64,000 nucleotides of DNA from Hoeflea marina (GTDB taxonomy: Bacteria > Pseudomonadota > Alphaproteobacteria > Rhizobiales > Rhizobiaceae). The position numbers and the translations under genes were made by a program. The stretch is from assembly GCF_003182275.1 (NCBI RefSeq), contig NZ_QGTR01000001.1:1160215-1224214 (forward strand), given 5' to 3'. Under the pieces are notes generated by a model that searched no databases, was not told the origin of the DNA, and worked only from the letters and a program-made list of their open reading frames with translations. The first letter of the stretch is position 1; each line of letters begins with the position of its first letter. Shown in pieces: positions 46,365-60,579 of the stretch.

Positions 46365-48780
46365 CGGAAATACTCACTGGCTTGCCCGGCTGGGCGATGT
46401 AGTTGAACGCTGCGACACAGGTCGTGCCATCCTGGAGTTCCAACGTGACACGGTTGGTCGCCTGCAGGTTCTCGACGAGGGCCTGGCCGTCATAGCCGAC
46501 CACAAAGGGCTCCGCGTCCGCCGCGATCCGGCCGATCGCCCCCATCTCGACGGCGGACCCGTCCGGCCTGGTGAAGGCAACAAGGGCGGCGGCGGCATCG
46601 GTGTCGACATCGAACTTCACCACGATGCCGGACCGGTCGGCCGGCATGACGACATCCCGGGTGTTGTTGACCACTGCGTCGAGCGGCAGGTCGGTCGGAT
46701 CGATGGAGATGCGGTTGCGCTGGTAGGAGCGCAGCCGCGGCAGCAGGAGCTTCCCGTTGCGGTCCGTCACGCCAGCGGGGCGGTTTTCGTACTGCACATC
46801 CACACCGGGCGCCCCGGCGTCGACGATGGCGAAGGCGTCGCCGATCCGGTTGGAGAAGAACACCCCACCACCCGCGGCTATCACCGCGCCGTCAAGCCTG
46901 AGGCTCGCCTGGGTGCCGGTCTCGCGCTGGGCGGCACGGCCGGTGATGTTGCCGACCGAGGTGCGGTAGCTCGCCGAAGCCTGCGTCACCGAACTGTCTG
47001 ACTGCTGGCGGGCCACGCTCCATCCGTAGTCGCCGATCTTCTGGCCCTGCGAGCGGGTGAGCCGCTCGGTGATGGCATAGTCTCCCTCCTGGTAGGCGGC
47101 CGCAGTGGCGGACGTCGTGTCGGCTCCGATCGGGATCACCAGGCTTGCATAGACACCGACGTTTCCTGCCTCCAGGTCCTTGAGTGCCGACACCGAGAAC
47201 GAACTGCCGCCGAAGACCGGCCGGTTGTAGGATACGCCGACAATCCGGGTGTGGTCTCCCTCCGTTGTCTCGAGATGCGTGTAGCTGAAATTGAGGTTGG
47301 AGCTGTCGAACGCCAGCGGCACCGAGACAGCGACCTGCTCCAGCGCCCGGGGCGGATCGGCGGACATCGAAAACAGACCGGTCTCGATGTCGACATCCGC
47401 CGCCGTCACCGAGGCGATGTCCTGGTAATGGCCGAAACTGCGCTGCACCCGCGCCGAAAGGTGCAGGCCCAGAAGGTCCCTCTTCAGCGAGGCGACCAGC
47501 TGGTGGCCGCGCTCGCCGGAGCTGTAGCTGCCCGCGGCCGACACGGACACGACGCCCAGCACGGGGGCCGCGATCACCACCCCGCCACCGCCGTTGATGA
47601 GATCGGCGCCACCCTCCGCATGAGCCTCCAGCGTCAGCCGGTTGGTGATGCCCGTACGGAAGGTGGCCGAGCCATAGGGGCGGCGATCGTAGACATTGGA
47701 CTCAACGCCGTAGCCGATCCGCGCGAAGCCCACCTCGGCGGAGAAGTCCATCAGGCCCGGGGACAACAGCTGGTTGGAGGTGATGAAGCTGCTTTCGCTC
47801 ACCACCTCCTGGCCCTGCGCATCCGTGACGACGATACGCGCATTGCCGGCGCCGTCGACGATCGGCAGGTTGGTAATTTCGAAAGGTCCCGCATCAACCG
47901 GGCTCGTGAAGCGGCGCGCATTGTTGAGATAGACCTCGACCGTCGAGGGCACGGCGGCGCTGCCCGACAGGCCCGGCACCGGGAAGGTGACCAGGTCGGA
48001 GCGCAGCGCGAAGTTCCGTTGGATCTGGAAGCCGCCGAGCCGGGTCGACCGCGTCCACGACAGTCCGCCGGTGATGATGTCGCCTGCGCTGTAGCTCAAC
48101 ATCCGCGACTGGTCCGAATAGCGCCAGGTGGTCTCCAGCCGCGTGTTGTCGAAATAGACATTGTCGGAGGTGCTGGCGATGAAGGATGTGGCGAGCACGC
48201 CCAACGGACCGAAGGCGCGAGCCTCGAAGGCGCCGCTGAGCCCGGAAAAGTCGAAGCGCCCGCCGTCGTTGGAATTGTCCATGGCGCCGACCAGCGAATA
48301 ATTCAGCAGTGCGCCGTAGGAAGACTGCGCCTGCTCTGGCTCCGGCTTCTTGCCGCCGCCGCGCCGCAGCCTGGCGTCGATGATGCGGGGCGCCTGCTGT
48401 GCATCATCGGCCGTGAACGCGATGCTCTGGTTGAGTTCGTCAAAGACGAAGCGCACGCCGGGCAGCAGGTCGATCCGGATGCGCCCGTCCGGCAGCGTCG
48501 CCACGGCGACCGGCAGGATGCCGACATTGCGTAGCTGGTCGGCTTCGATCGTCAGCGTGCCGTCGGCGTCCTGGTGAAAGGCCGCCACCAGTTCCGTGTC
48601 CCTGCCGTTCACCGACACGACCAGGAACAGGTCGCGGCCGACGGCCGGACCGGCGCTTGCCTGGCTGTCAGGCAGATCGCGATCCGGAGACACGTCCCCG
48701 GATCGCGCCATCGCCGCGGCGGGCAGGCACATCAGTGCCAACCCGGCAACGGCCAGCCTCAGGCCGGTGGAGCTCGTCAC
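46345..48780 (-). CDS. Outer-membrane usher of an archaic chaperone-usher pilus
   Basis: This 811-aa usher has a signal peptide (GLRLAVAGLALMCLPAAAMA, cut after about residue 26), N-terminal domain, 24-strand barrel with plug, and C-terminal domains that include DRNGKLLLPRLRSYQRNR and VSISDAICQP. It exports and assembles subunits. It starts at GTG 48780, 6 bases after the chaperone stop. Length fits the archaic usher class. Confidence 0.92.
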   Translation of the reverse strand: MTSSTGLRLAVAGLALMCLPAAAMARSGDVSPDRDLPDSQASAGPAVGRDLFLVVSVNGRDTELVAAFHQDADGTLTIEADQLRNVGILPVAVATLPDGRIRIDLLPGVRFVFDELNQSIAFTADDAQQAPRIIDARLRRGGGKKPEPEQAQSSYGALLNYSLVGAMDNSNDGGRFDFSGLSGAFEARAFGPLGVLATSFIASTSDNVYFDNTRLETTWRYSDQSRMLSYSAGDIITGGLSWTRSTRLGGFQIQRNFALRSDLVTFPVPGLSGSAAVPSTVEVYLNNARRFTSPVDAGPFEITNLPIVDGAGNARIVVTDAQGQEVVSESSFITSNQLLSPGLMDFSAEVGFARIGYGVESNVYDRRPYGSATFRTGITNRLTLEAHAEGGADLINGGGGVVIAAPVLGVVSVSAAGSYSSGERGHQLVASLKRDLLGLHLSARVQRSFGHYQDIASVTAADVDIETGLFSMSADPPRALEQVAVSVPLAFDSSNLNFSYTHLETTEGDHTRIVGVSYNRPVFGGSSFSVSALKDLEAGNVGVYASLVIPIGADTTSATAAAYQEGDYAITERLTRSQGQKIGDYGWSVARQQSDSSVTQASASYRTSVGNITGRAAQRETGTQASLRLDGAVIAAGGGVFFSNRIGDAFAIVDAGAPGVDVQYENRPAGVTDRNGKLLLPRLRSYQRNRISIDPTDLPLDAVVNNTRDVVMPADRSGIVVKFDVDTDAAAALVAFTRPDGSAVEMGAIGRIAADAEPFVVGYDGQALVENLQATNRVTLELQDGTTCVAAFNYIAQPGKPVSISDAICQP

Positions 48781-48786
48781 CTCGGC

Positions 48787-49215
48787 CTATTCGGTAAAGC
48801 GGACGGGTATCGAATGACGGACCAGCACCTTGACCTGCCCCGGCACGCGCTTGCTGGCATCCGGGAGCTCGTCGATGAGCAACCGGTAGGCCTCCGTGCC
48901 GGAAACCGGCTTCTTGCTGACGCGGACAACCCGGATGACATTCTCGGACCCGGGCGCGAGCTTGGTGATCGGCGGGCTGGCCACCACATCGGTCGTGGGC
49001 TCAAGGCGATCCTTGCCGTTCACCTTGGTCCAGCGGAACACCCGCACCTGGACATTGGTCGCGGTCCGGTCCTCGTTCCAGAGCCTGACGGTGGAAGCCG
49101 AAGCCCCCATCTTCAGGTCCAGGGTGATCGGCGAAACCCGCAGGGAGGCAGCCTGTGCTGCCCCCGCAATCAGGCAGGCGGCGAGGCTCGCAGCGATAAG
49201 GCGCGTGAAGGTCAT
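48787..49215 (-). CDS. Pilus periplasmic chaperone, N-terminal domain only
   Basis: This 142-aa protein has a signal peptide and one PapD-like immunoglobulin domain (ASLRVSPITLDLKMGASAS, then RLWNEDRTATNVQVRVF, LEPTTDVVASPP and VIRVVRV). Family members are about 230-240 aa with two domains. Here the frame stops just after HSIPVRF, where domain 1 normally ends, and the usher begins 6 bases on. The second domain, which normally completes the L-shaped chaperone, is absent from the sequence. Confidence 0.82.
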   Translation of the reverse strand: MTFTRLIAASLAACLIAGAAQAASLRVSPITLDLKMGASASTVRLWNEDRTATNVQVRVFRWTKVNGKDRLEPTTDVVASPPITKLAPGSENVIRVVRVSKKPVSGTEAYRLLIDELPDASKRVPGQVKVLVRHSIPVRFTE

Positions 49216-49239
49216 GGGATCATCCTTGTCGATGCGGGA

Positions 49240-49752
49240 TTAAAGGCTTGTGCCGTAGGTGATCGTGGCAACCACGGTGTCTTCGTAGGTGCCCGTTGGG
49301 ACATTCTGCCCGCCATCGACCCGGCCGTAGACCGGGATGATTTCATCTACGCCTGTGGCCACCGATGCGGCGGGAGTGTCGACGCCGGCTTCACTGCCCC
49401 ATACGACAGTGCGCAAATCGTCCTGATAGAGCGAATAGGTGGCAAAATCGGCAGTGGTCGTGTTGGTCAGTTCGCGCGCAGCCGTGGTCGCAGTGGCGCC
49501 AAGGCCGTCTCCGAAGGAAATCACATAATCCGAACCTGCGGTGCATTGAACGGTGACGCTGGTATCCACGTCAATATCGGCATCGACGATGCCGACCGTG
49601 CCGAAAGGAAGCGCCTCGGCAGCGATCGTGCATTCGGCCGCAACCGTCATGGATACGGCCATATTGTCGGTTGCCGTCTGCGCGAAGACTGAAGTCGCAG
49701 AAAGAATTGTTGCAGCCGAGAGAACTGTAGAGGCAATGAAATACTTCATCAT
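49240..49752 (-). CDS. Spore-coat-U (SCPU) domain pilus major subunit
   Basis: This 170-aa protein has a signal peptide (cut after SATSVFA) and one SCPU domain: CTIAAEALPFG, VQCTAGSDYVISFGDGL, VYGRVDGGQNVPTGTYEDT and a final strand VVATITYG. It resembles the CsuA/B-type rod subunit and is first in the operon, the usual place for a major subunit. ATG at 49752 has AAGGA before it; the second ATG at 49749 is also possible. Confidence 0.87.
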   Translation of the reverse strand: MMKYFIASTVLSAATILSATSVFAQTATDNMAVSMTVAAECTIAAEALPFGTVGIVDADIDVDTSVTVQCTAGSDYVISFGDGLGATATTAARELTNTTTADFATYSLYQDDLRTVVWGSEAGVDTPAASVATGVDEIIPVYGRVDGGQNVPTGTYEDTVVATITYGTSL

Positions 49753-50357
49753 GAAGTCCTTACATTAGAGAGATTTTGGAACAGCGAAGTCATTGCGATG
49801 GCTTGGCAACATTGAAAAGGCGCCTCAAACATTAACAAAACGTCAACGTGCCAGTTTTATCTCCGGATGGGACACCAGCCGTCGCAATGGAAATTCGTTC
49901 CATTTCAAACCCGCCCCCTCGCCTGAGGGTTAACGAATTGCGCATTGATAATATACGGTTTTCTTGGATTGCCCCGCTTCGTCCGGCAGAATTATGCCGC
50001 CCAACGCATTGGCTGCGCGACCATTATCTCCAATGCAGCGGTGCCGAGGAGATCCCGGCGGAGGAGATCGACCGCAGCGCCGGGAGGCTGAATAACCGCG
50101 TGTCGCAACGGGGATACTTATACTTAATATTGCTTTTGCACCGAGACAAAAACACCTGCTTACCTTGACTGGCTCGCGCTTCCCCTTGCCCGCGCGGCTC
50201 GACCTGATGCACGGCGCCCCGACAGGCCTCACATCCATGCCTCCGCCGTTCCTGCGATCCCAGGCGCCCCGACGGACGCCCGGATCCGTGCCACGCTTCG
50301 GTCATGGCCGAAGCATCGGCCGGTGACTTGGACGCCGCGGCGCGCTAGGCTTCTGGC
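49753..50357 (-). promoter_or_regulatory. Gene-free stretch upstream of the pilus operon
   Basis: These 605 bases have no convincing gene, although small open frames exist. Within them lies an inverted repeat AATGGAA (49886-49892), 5-base spacer, TTCCATT (49898-49904), about 135 bases before the pilus subunit gene. The stretch is AT-rich compared with its surroundings, as expected for a pilus control region. A clear -35/-10 pair could not be fixed. Confidence 0.4.
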
Positions 50358-51074
50358 ATGACAAACCAGGCAACAGGACTGAGCATAGCGACCGTCGCCG
50401 CCTTGATCGGCGATGTCGCGCGCTCCAATATTCTGCATGCGCTGATGGGCGGCAAGGCGCTGACGGCAACCGAGCTCGCCCACCACGCCGGTGTCAGCGC
50501 CCCGACAACGTCGGGCCATCTGGCCAGGCTTGTCGACGGAAAGCTGGTGCTGATGGAGAAACAGGGCCGCCACCGCTATTTCCGCCTCGCCTCGCCCGCT
50601 GTTGCCGAGATCCTGGAAGGGCTTGGCAATCTTGCCGCCGCGGGCCCGGCGCGGCACCGGCCCACCGGGCCGAAGGATCTGGCCATGCGCCACGCCCGCA
50701 CCTGCTACGACCACATGGCGGGGCGGATCGCGGTGGCGCTGACCGATTCGCTCACCGAACGCGGCCTGATCATCATCGAGGACCGGTCGGGCCTTGTCAC
50801 AGACGACGGTCGCCGCTTCTTCGCCGGGTTTGGAATCGATCTCGAGTCAAAGCCGAGGACGGCCCGGCCACTCTGCCGCACCTGTCTCGACTGGAGCGAG
50901 CGCCGCATGCATCTGGGCGGCCGGCTCGGCGCCTCGTTGCTGGCCAGGTCGATCGAGCGCGGCTGGGTGCGCACCATACGCGACTCCCGCGCCCTGGAGG
51001 TCACCCGCGCCGGCGAGCGCGGTTTCACCGAGACATTCGGGATTGCCTCGGAGATGCTGCGGCCTCCCCGCTGA
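50358..51074 (+). CDS. ArsR-family winged-helix transcription regulator
   Basis: This 238-aa protein has an N-terminal ArsR helix-turn-helix (ATELAHHAGVSAPTTSGHLA, then LVLMEKQGRHRYFRL). Its longer C-terminal half (about 95-238) is outside the small ArsR group and has CRTCLDWSERRMHLGG. The effector is unknown. It is divergent from the pilus operon with 605 bases between, so it may regulate that operon, but the gap is wide and this is only positional. Confidence 0.85.
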   Translation: MTNQATGLSIATVAALIGDVARSNILHALMGGKALTATELAHHAGVSAPTTSGHLARLVDGKLVLMEKQGRHRYFRLASPAVAEILEGLGNLAAAGPARHRPTGPKDLAMRHARTCYDHMAGRIAVALTDSLTERGLIIIEDRSGLVTDDGRRFFAGFGIDLESKPRTARPLCRTCLDWSERRMHLGGRLGASLLARSIERGWVRTIRDSRALEVTRAGERGFTETFGIASEMLRPPR

Positions 51075-51083
51075 CGCCCCGCT

Positions 51084-51875
51084 TCATCGCGCCTGCAGGC
51101 CGAAGCCGTGCATCAGGCGCTTGAGCTGCTGGTCAGGATTGCCGGACGTGAACACCGCCACATCTGGCCCCTCCGGGAACGCCGTGCCCTGCGGCAGGGT
51201 CTCGAGAATCGACAGCGCCCGCCGGGCGATCGCCTCGGCCGGATCGATCCAGTCCACCGGCCAGGGCGCGGTCTTGCGCATGCGGTTGGCGAGGAAGGGA
51301 TAATGGGTGCAGGCCAGCACCACGATGTCTGTGCGTCTGCCGTCGAGTTCAACGAAGCACGGCGCGATCTCTGCGCGCACCGCCTCCTCGTCGACGAAGC
51401 CGCGCCGCATATAGGTCTCGGCAAGAGCCGCCAGGTTCTCGCTGCCCACCAGCCGCACATGCACCAGCGTGGCGTAGTCGCGGATCAGGTCGCGGGTGTA
51501 TTGACGCTTCACCGTGCCGGGTGTCGCCAGCACCGAAACCAGGCCCGAGCTCGTGCGCTCGGCGGCTGGCTTGATCGCCGGCACGGTGCCGACGAAGGGA
51601 GTGGCCGGATAGGCGGCGCGCAGGTCGGCCATCACCACGGTCGAAGCGGTGTTGCAGGCAATGATGACCAGTTCGGGATCGTGTTCGGCGATTAGGCCCG
51701 CGAACAGACGGACGATTCGCGCGCACAGCTTCGACTCCTCCCAGGCCCCATAGGGAAAGCCGGCGTCGTCGGCGACATAGACGAAGCGCCGCTCCGGCAT
51801 GATGACTCGCGCCTCGCGCAGCACGCTCAGGCCGCCGATGCCGCTGTCGAAAACCAGGACCGGACGCTCAGTCAT
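51084..51875 (-). CDS. murI: Glutamate racemase
   Basis: This 263-aa cofactor-free racemase makes D-glutamate for peptidoglycan. The two catalytic Cys lie in IIACNTAST and LACTHYPFL, with the N-terminal [12 protein letters not shown] at 51875 overlaps the end of the TrmJ-like gene by 8 bases. It is convergent with the ArsR gene with 9 bases between. Confidence 0.96.
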   Translation of the reverse strand: MTERPVLVFDSGIGGLSVLREARVIMPERRFVYVADDAGFPYGAWEESKLCARIVRLFAGLIAEHDPELVIIACNTASTVVMADLRAAYPATPFVGTVPAIKPAAERTSSGLVSVLATPGTVKRQYTRDLIRDYATLVHVRLVGSENLAALAETYMRRGFVDEEAVRAEIAPCFVELDGRRTDIVVLACTHYPFLANRMRKTAPWPVDWIDPAEAIARRALSILETLPQGTAFPEGPDVAVFTSGNPDQQLKRLMHGFGLQAR

Positions 51876-52695
51876 GGCCAGGCTCCGTCCTTGCAGTCCG
51901 GCGCGGCGGCGATTCTAGCCGCGAGCTGCCGTCGTTGCGTTGAAAGCGGTCGAGCGAGGCCACCAGGCCGCGCAGCACGCTGATCTCCAGTGTCGTGAAT
52001 CCGGGACGGGTCAGCACCGCGCGCAGGTTTTCCGTGGCCTTTGCCCGCTTGCCCGCGGAGCGAAAATAGCCGCGCGCCGACAGCGCCTCCTCGATCTGCT
52101 CGAACAGGCCGTAGAGCTCCTGCTTCGGCGCCGGCTCGATCGCCGGTCCGGCGAAGGCCGGTGCGGTCGCGTCGGAAAGCCCCGAACTCATCCATTCATA
52201 GGCCATCAGCAGCACCGCCTGGGCGAGATTGAGCGATGCGTGCGAGGGATTGACCGGAAACGTCACCAGTTCGTCGGCAAGCGCGATCTCGTCGTTGTGC
52301 AGGCCCGTCCGCTCGCGCCCGAAGATGATGCCGACCTTCTCGCCGCCCGAAAACCGCTGCCGCAGCGTCCGCCCCGCTTCCACCGGCCCGCGCACCGGCT
52401 TGTGGCCGTCGCGTTCGCGCGCCGTCGTCGCATAGGTGAAATTGAGATCGGCGAGTGCGGCCTCCAGGGTGTCGAACACCTGCGCACCCTCGATGACATG
52501 GATGGCGCCGGCGGCGGCACTTTCCGCCTTCTCGCTCGGCCAGCCGTCGCGGGGGGCCACCAGCCTGAGATCGGCGAGGCCGAAATTGGCCATGGCGCGC
52601 GCCACCATGCCGATATTCTCGCCCAGTTGCGGCGCCACCAGCACGATCGCCGGGCCTTCCTCGATGCGGGGCCGCAATTTGTCCGTTCCCGCCAT
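51868..52695 (-). CDS. SPOUT RNA methyltransferase, TrmJ-like
   Basis: This 275-aa TrmH/SpoU-family protein has motif 1 [15 protein letters not shown], motif 2 [17 protein letters not shown] and motif 3 [19 protein letters not shown], forming the knotted SAM site. A C-terminal tail after residue 200 resembles TrmJ, which 2'-O-methylates tRNA position 32; rRNA is an alternative. ATG at 52695 overlaps the upstream GNAT gene by one base (TGATG). Confidence 0.88.
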   Translation of the reverse strand: MAGTDKLRPRIEEGPAIVLVAPQLGENIGMVARAMANFGLADLRLVAPRDGWPSEKAESAAAGAIHVIEGAQVFDTLEAALADLNFTYATTARERDGHKPVRGPVEAGRTLRQRFSGGEKVGIIFGRERTGLHNDEIALADELVTFPVNPSHASLNLAQAVLLMAYEWMSSGLSDATAPAFAGPAIEPAPKQELYGLFEQIEEALSARGYFRSAGKRAKATENLRAVLTRPGFTTLEISVLRGLVASLDRFQRNDGSSRLESPPRRTARTEPGHD

Positions 52696-53339
52696 CAGTC
52701 AGCCCTGCCCTGCTCCAGGCGCCACTCGTCTTCGAGGACGGCATAGTGAAATTCTTCGTCCCAGCGCCCCTTGAAGATCGCGTGCTCGCGGAAATGCGCC
52801 TCCCGCCGCATCCCGAGCCGTGCCATGAGCTTCCAGGACGGCTCGTTGCGCGCATCGCAGCGACCGCAGATCCGGTGCAGGCCGTAGATCTCGAATCCGA
52901 ATCGCATCAGCGCCGCCACTGCCTCGCTGCCCAGTCCCTGGCCGTGGAAATCCGGGTTGAAGGTGAATCCGACCTCCGCCTGCCGCGCCGCGCGATCGGT
53001 GAACAGCAGCACCATGTCGCCGATGATCCGATCAGATCCCTTCAGGGTCACCCCCAGGACCAGTGCCTTCGCCTCGGGGTCGGTGCCGTCGAGATCGGCC
53101 CATTCCGCCAGCCGGTCGGCCACATCGTCGGCGCTGCGCTCGGTCCACGACTGGTAGCGCGCCACCGCTTCGAGACGGTGATAGGCATGCACGGCCGCGC
53201 CATCTCCCGCCCTGAGGGGTCGCAGCAGCAATCGCTGCGTCGCAATCGGATAACTCAATCCAGGCACCGGCAATCCCGCTCTTCGAAGGCCGTCACCAGT
53301 ACTTGTCCCTTGGGGCACAATCAAGGCTTGCCGCGGCAA
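52695..53339 (-). CDS. GNAT acetyltransferase, RimJ/RimL-like
   Basis: This protein belongs to the Acetyltransf_3 group: [34 protein letters not shown] (acetyl-CoA loop), [11 protein letters not shown] and [23 protein letters not shown]. Substrate is unknown; RimJ-like members act on ribosomal proteins or small molecules. The start is uncertain. The open frame begins at a TTG (53339), but a GTG near residue 25 (position 53267) gives a more usual N-terminus just before LSYPIATQR. It runs in one operon with trmJ-like and murI. Confidence 0.82.
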   Translation of the reverse strand: MPRQALIVPQGTSTGDGLRRAGLPVPGLSYPIATQRLLLRPLRAGDGAAVHAYHRLEAVARYQSWTERSADDVADRLAEWADLDGTDPEAKALVLGVTLKGSDRIIGDMVLLFTDRAARQAEVGFTFNPDFHGQGLGSEAVAALMRFGFEIYGLHRICGRCDARNEPSWKLMARLGMRREAHFREHAIFKGRWDEEFHYAVLEDEWRLEQGRAD

Positions 53340-53483
53340 ACGCCGCGCCGGGCGCCGTCAGCCGCGGCTTCGCCGCATTCGCCGGAGCCGCGCTTTGCAC
53401 ATCCGCGCGGGAATGCTATAGCCCAACCATTCGGCCCTGGGGCACCCAGGCATTCTTCAAAACACACTGCGCGGAGCATATTC

Positions 53484-54695
53484 ATGGGCAAGATCAAGGT
53501 GGCCAATCCGGTCGTCGAACTCGATGGCGACGAGATGACCCGGATCATCTGGGACTTCATCAAACAGAAGCTGATTCACCCCTATCTCGACATCGACCTG
53601 AAATATTTCGATCTCGGCATGGAGAATCGCGACCTCACCGATGACCAGGTCACCATCGACGCGGCCAACGCCATCAAGGAGCACGGCGTCGGCGTCAAAT
53701 GCGCCACCATCACGCCGGATGAAGACCGCGTGAAGGAATTCGGGCTCAAGAAGATGTGGCGCTCGCCCAACGGCACCATCCGCAACATCCTGGGCGGGGT
53801 GATCTTCCGCGAACCGATCATCGCCAAGAACGTTCCGCGCCTGGTCCCGGGCTGGACCAAGCCGGTCATCGTCGGTCGCCACGCGTTCGGCGACCAGTAC
53901 CGCGCCACCGACTTTAAGTTTCCCGGCAAGGGCAAGCTGTCGATCAAGTTCGTCGGCGAGGATGGCCAGGTGATCGAGCACGAAGTCTATGACGCGCCGT
54001 CTGCCGGTGTCGCCCTGGCCATGTACAACCTCGACGATTCGATCCGTGATTTCGCCCGCGCATCGCTCAATTACGGCCTGTCGCGCGGCTATCCGGTCTA
54101 TCTGTCAACCAAGAACACCATCCTCAAGGTCTATGACGGCCGCTTCAAGGACATCTTCGAGGAGGTCTACCAGGCCGAGTTCGTCGACAAGTTCAAGGAA
54201 GCCAAGATCATCTATGAGCATCGACTCATCGACGACATGGTGGCCTCGAGCCTGAAGTGGTCCGGCGGCTATGTCTGGGCCTGCAAGAATTATGACGGCG
54301 ACGTGCAGTCCGACACCGTGGCGCAGGGCTTTGGCTCGCTCGGCCTGATGACCTCGGTCCTGGTTACTCCGGACGGCAAGACCGTGGAAGCCGAAGCCGC
54401 CCACGGCACCGTCACCCGGCACTACCGCCAGCACCAGAAGGGCGAGGAAACCTCGACCAACTCGATCGCCTCGATCTTCGCCTGGACCCGTGGCCTCGCC
54501 CACCGCGCCAAGCTCGACGACAACGCCGATCTCGCCCGTTTTGCCGATACGCTGGAGAAGGTCTGCGTCGACACCGTCGAATCCGGCTTCATGACTAAGG
54601 ATCTGGCGCTGCTGATCGGCCCCGACCAGCCCTGGCTGTCGACCACCGGCTTCCTCGACAAGGTCGACGAGAACCTGCAGCAGGCCATGGCCTGA
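53484..54695 (+). CDS. icd: NADP-dependent isocitrate dehydrogenase
   Basis: This 403-aa enzyme of the eukaryotic-type subfamily has [42 protein letters not shown] and [17 protein letters not shown]. It converts isocitrate to 2-oxoglutarate, making NADPH in the citric acid cycle. ATG at 53484 has GGAG before it; a much longer in-frame extension to 52746 overlaps the GNAT gene and is rejected. Confidence 0.97.
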   Translation: MGKIKVANPVVELDGDEMTRIIWDFIKQKLIHPYLDIDLKYFDLGMENRDLTDDQVTIDAANAIKEHGVGVKCATITPDEDRVKEFGLKKMWRSPNGTIRNILGGVIFREPIIAKNVPRLVPGWTKPVIVGRHAFGDQYRATDFKFPGKGKLSIKFVGEDGQVIEHEVYDAPSAGVALAMYNLDDSIRDFARASLNYGLSRGYPVYLSTKNTILKVYDGRFKDIFEEVYQAEFVDKFKEAKIIYEHRLIDDMVASSLKWSGGYVWACKNYDGDVQSDTVAQGFGSLGLMTSVLVTPDGKTVEAEAAHGTVTRHYRQHQKGEETSTNSIASIFAWTRGLAHRAKLDDNADLARFADTLEKVCVDTVESGFMTKDLALLIGPDQPWLSTTGFLDKVDENLQQAMA

Positions 54696-54723
54696 GCCTA
54701 GCCTCGCCATCTGATTAAGCCTG

Positions 54724-54757
54724 TCGGGCGCGTCACCTTGTGGCGCGCCCGATTTCA
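54724..54757 (+). terminator. Intrinsic terminator after icd
   Basis: TCGGGCGCG (54724-54732) pairs with CGCGCCCGA (54744-54752), with an 11-base loop and a TTTCATTT tail. Confidence 0.75.
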
Positions 54758-54801
54758 TTTCAGAGCCTTTCGGAGCCGCATGCGCCGGCTGCCGCAAGCG
54801 C

Positions 54802-55965
54802 CTACCCCGCCGAGTCGGGTGCGCGCAAGTTGAGCGAGATCATTACCAGGCCGATCGCCAGCACCGACAGCGCCGCTGTGCCCCAGAAGGCTTGCGCGCC
54901 GAACAGGCCGAAGGCAAGACCGAACAGCGACACGACGATGATCGACGCCGCCTGCTGCATGACCCCGAACAGGCTCTGCGCCTCCGCCGCCACCGATTCC
55001 TCTGTGCGCTTGGTGATGAAATAGAGGCATCCAAGATAGGCGAAGGTGAAGGTGACCGCCTGCCCCATCTGCAGGATCACCAGCACCCAGACCGGCGGTG
55101 ACAACGCCATCACGGCCCAGCGCGCGACCGCCGCCACCGCGCCGACAAGGATCAGGTGGCGCGCCGAGAAGCGCAGATTGATCCGCCGCCATCCGAACAT
55201 CGTCGCCGCCTCCGCGGCGCCGCCGATGGCGATCAGCGTCCCGATCACCGGCCCGGAGATGCCCTGCTCCTTCCAGACCAGCGACGAGAACGCGTTCATC
55301 ACCATGTGGTTGGCAAACAGGATGGCGCCGGCAAATATCGGCAGCAGCACCCAGGGCTCGAAACTTTCGATCAGCCGCCGCGACAACAGCCGCCCGCCCG
55401 ACAGGTTACGCTCGGCATCGACGTCGCGCATCGGCGGCAGCAGCCACGCCATGCCAAAGCGGACAAAGCAGGCAACGGCAAACAGCCAGACAAAAGCATC
55501 CGGCCCGCGCCATTGCACGAAATAGCCGGTGACAAAGCACATCAGCAGGTAGCCCACCGTGCCCCAGGCCCGCGTCGTGCCGAAGGAAAAACCGCGCCTC
55601 AGGGACATCCGCATGGTCGCGGCGTCCGCCACCGGCCCGGCCAGGCCCGCGGGCACGATCGTCAGCGTCCAGACCACCAGGATCAGCCAGAAGCCATCGG
55701 CAAGCCCGAGCAGCAGCGAGGCAACGGCGGCAACGGCGGTGCCGATCATGATCGCCAGCTTCCAGTCCGGCGCCCGGTCGGCAATGCGGCCGAAGAACAC
55801 GCTGGTAAGCAGCAGCGCAAACATCGGCACAGTGTTGATCAGCCCGATCTGGGCGTCGGAAACGCCCTTGTCGTTGAGCCAGATCGGCAGATAAGTGACC
55901 GTCACCGCCACCGAGAGATAGGCCGAGAGATAATAGCGGGTGGCCGCAAACTGGGGTGTCGACAT
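54802..55965 (-). CDS. MFS transporter, PPP/HcaT-like
   Basis: This 387-aa transporter has 12 predicted TM segments. It lacks a classic sugar-porter motif and has the MFS_1-like layout (YLPIWLNDKGVSDAQIGLI, then FFGRIADRAPDWKLAI and RRGFSFGTTRAWGTVGYLL), which resembles the 3-phenylpropionate permease HcaT and rhizobial relatives next to icd. The substrate is unknown. It is convergent with icd. Confidence 0.85.
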   Translation of the reverse strand: MSTPQFAATRYYLSAYLSVAVTVTYLPIWLNDKGVSDAQIGLINTVPMFALLLTSVFFGRIADRAPDWKLAIMIGTAVAAVASLLLGLADGFWLILVVWTLTIVPAGLAGPVADAATMRMSLRRGFSFGTTRAWGTVGYLLMCFVTGYFVQWRGPDAFVWLFAVACFVRFGMAWLLPPMRDVDAERNLSGGRLLSRRLIESFEPWVLLPIFAGAILFANHMVMNAFSSLVWKEQGISGPVIGTLIAIGGAAEAATMFGWRRINLRFSARHLILVGAVAAVARWAVMALSPPVWVLVILQMGQAVTFTFAYLGCLYFITKRTEESVAAEAQSLFGVMQQAASIIVVSLFGLAFGLFGAQAFWGTAALSVLAIGLVMISLNLRAPDSAG

Positions 55966-56670
55966 ATGCGTTGCCTGCGGCCGGTTGGAAAGGTCGGACT
56001 GTCATCCGGCCTGCTTCCGTCGGGGAGGAAGCGCGCAACCGGTGCTTCCGCAGTAATCCGGTTGCGCCCGCAGCACAAGCTTGGGCGAGCAGGCGTTCAC
56101 CGGTCCAAATTGCAGCTCAAGGCTGGCCGCTTCCCTGCTGCCAGCCGGAGAACAAATGCATATGGCCCACTGCTGCCCGCGCTCGCCGATGCAACAATGT
56201 CCGGAGTAAAAACCTTGAGCGCATGGTCAGCTCGCTCGACCTGGCGGCCACCTGTAAAGGTCAGCCGTAAAGACTATTCAAAACATTGAAATAGCTAAAC
56301 ATTTCTTTGCGTTACATTGCGCCACGGATCACGTCAGCGCTGGATGCAACACAAACAACCGTCGGGGTTGAGCTTCCAATCTGGCGCAGGTTGAAAGCAT
56401 TGATTGGATTTGCTTTTGCAAAGATGGAAAATGGACTTGCAAAAAACCTTGTAGATCTTCCCGCCGCTCCATCTCCATTTCAACAAACCTCGCCCAAGGG
56501 TTGAGGGCGAGAGATTCCAAACCATTGATTTTAAATATTTTTCAATTCGCTGCTAAAGACTGGTTGCAATTTATCGTTTAAGAGCGAGGGACATTCCCGT
56601 GCGCTGGATCCCTCCGATTCGCGATGAAACTTATATTTCGACCATCCCTTCGTTGAGCTTTGAGGATCCC
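55966..56670 (+). promoter_or_regulatory. Gene-free stretch between MFS and autotransporter, with a perfect inverted repeat
   Basis: No convincing gene lies here; two 63-65 codon frames around 56.3-56.5 kb overlap on opposite strands and lack good starts. A perfect 10-bp inverted repeat GCGCAACCGG (56033-56042), 15-base spacer, CCGGTTGCGC (56058-56067) lies 67-102 bases upstream of the MFS start at 55965. The 56270-56640 part is markedly AT-rich and probably holds the autotransporter promoter. Confidence 0.45.

Positions 56671-60579
<3,909 letters not shown>

Noticed and set aside
47251-48534. 427-codon open frame on the + strand
   Set aside because: It is antisense to the usher gene and has no motif.
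49848-50168. 106-codon frame upstream of the ArsR gene
   Set aside because: No ribosome-binding site, atypical composition and a competing antisense frame; treated as control DNA.
56307-56504. Overlapping 63-65 codon frames on both strands
   Set aside because: They lie in AT-rich intergenic DNA without good starts; neither resembles a known family.
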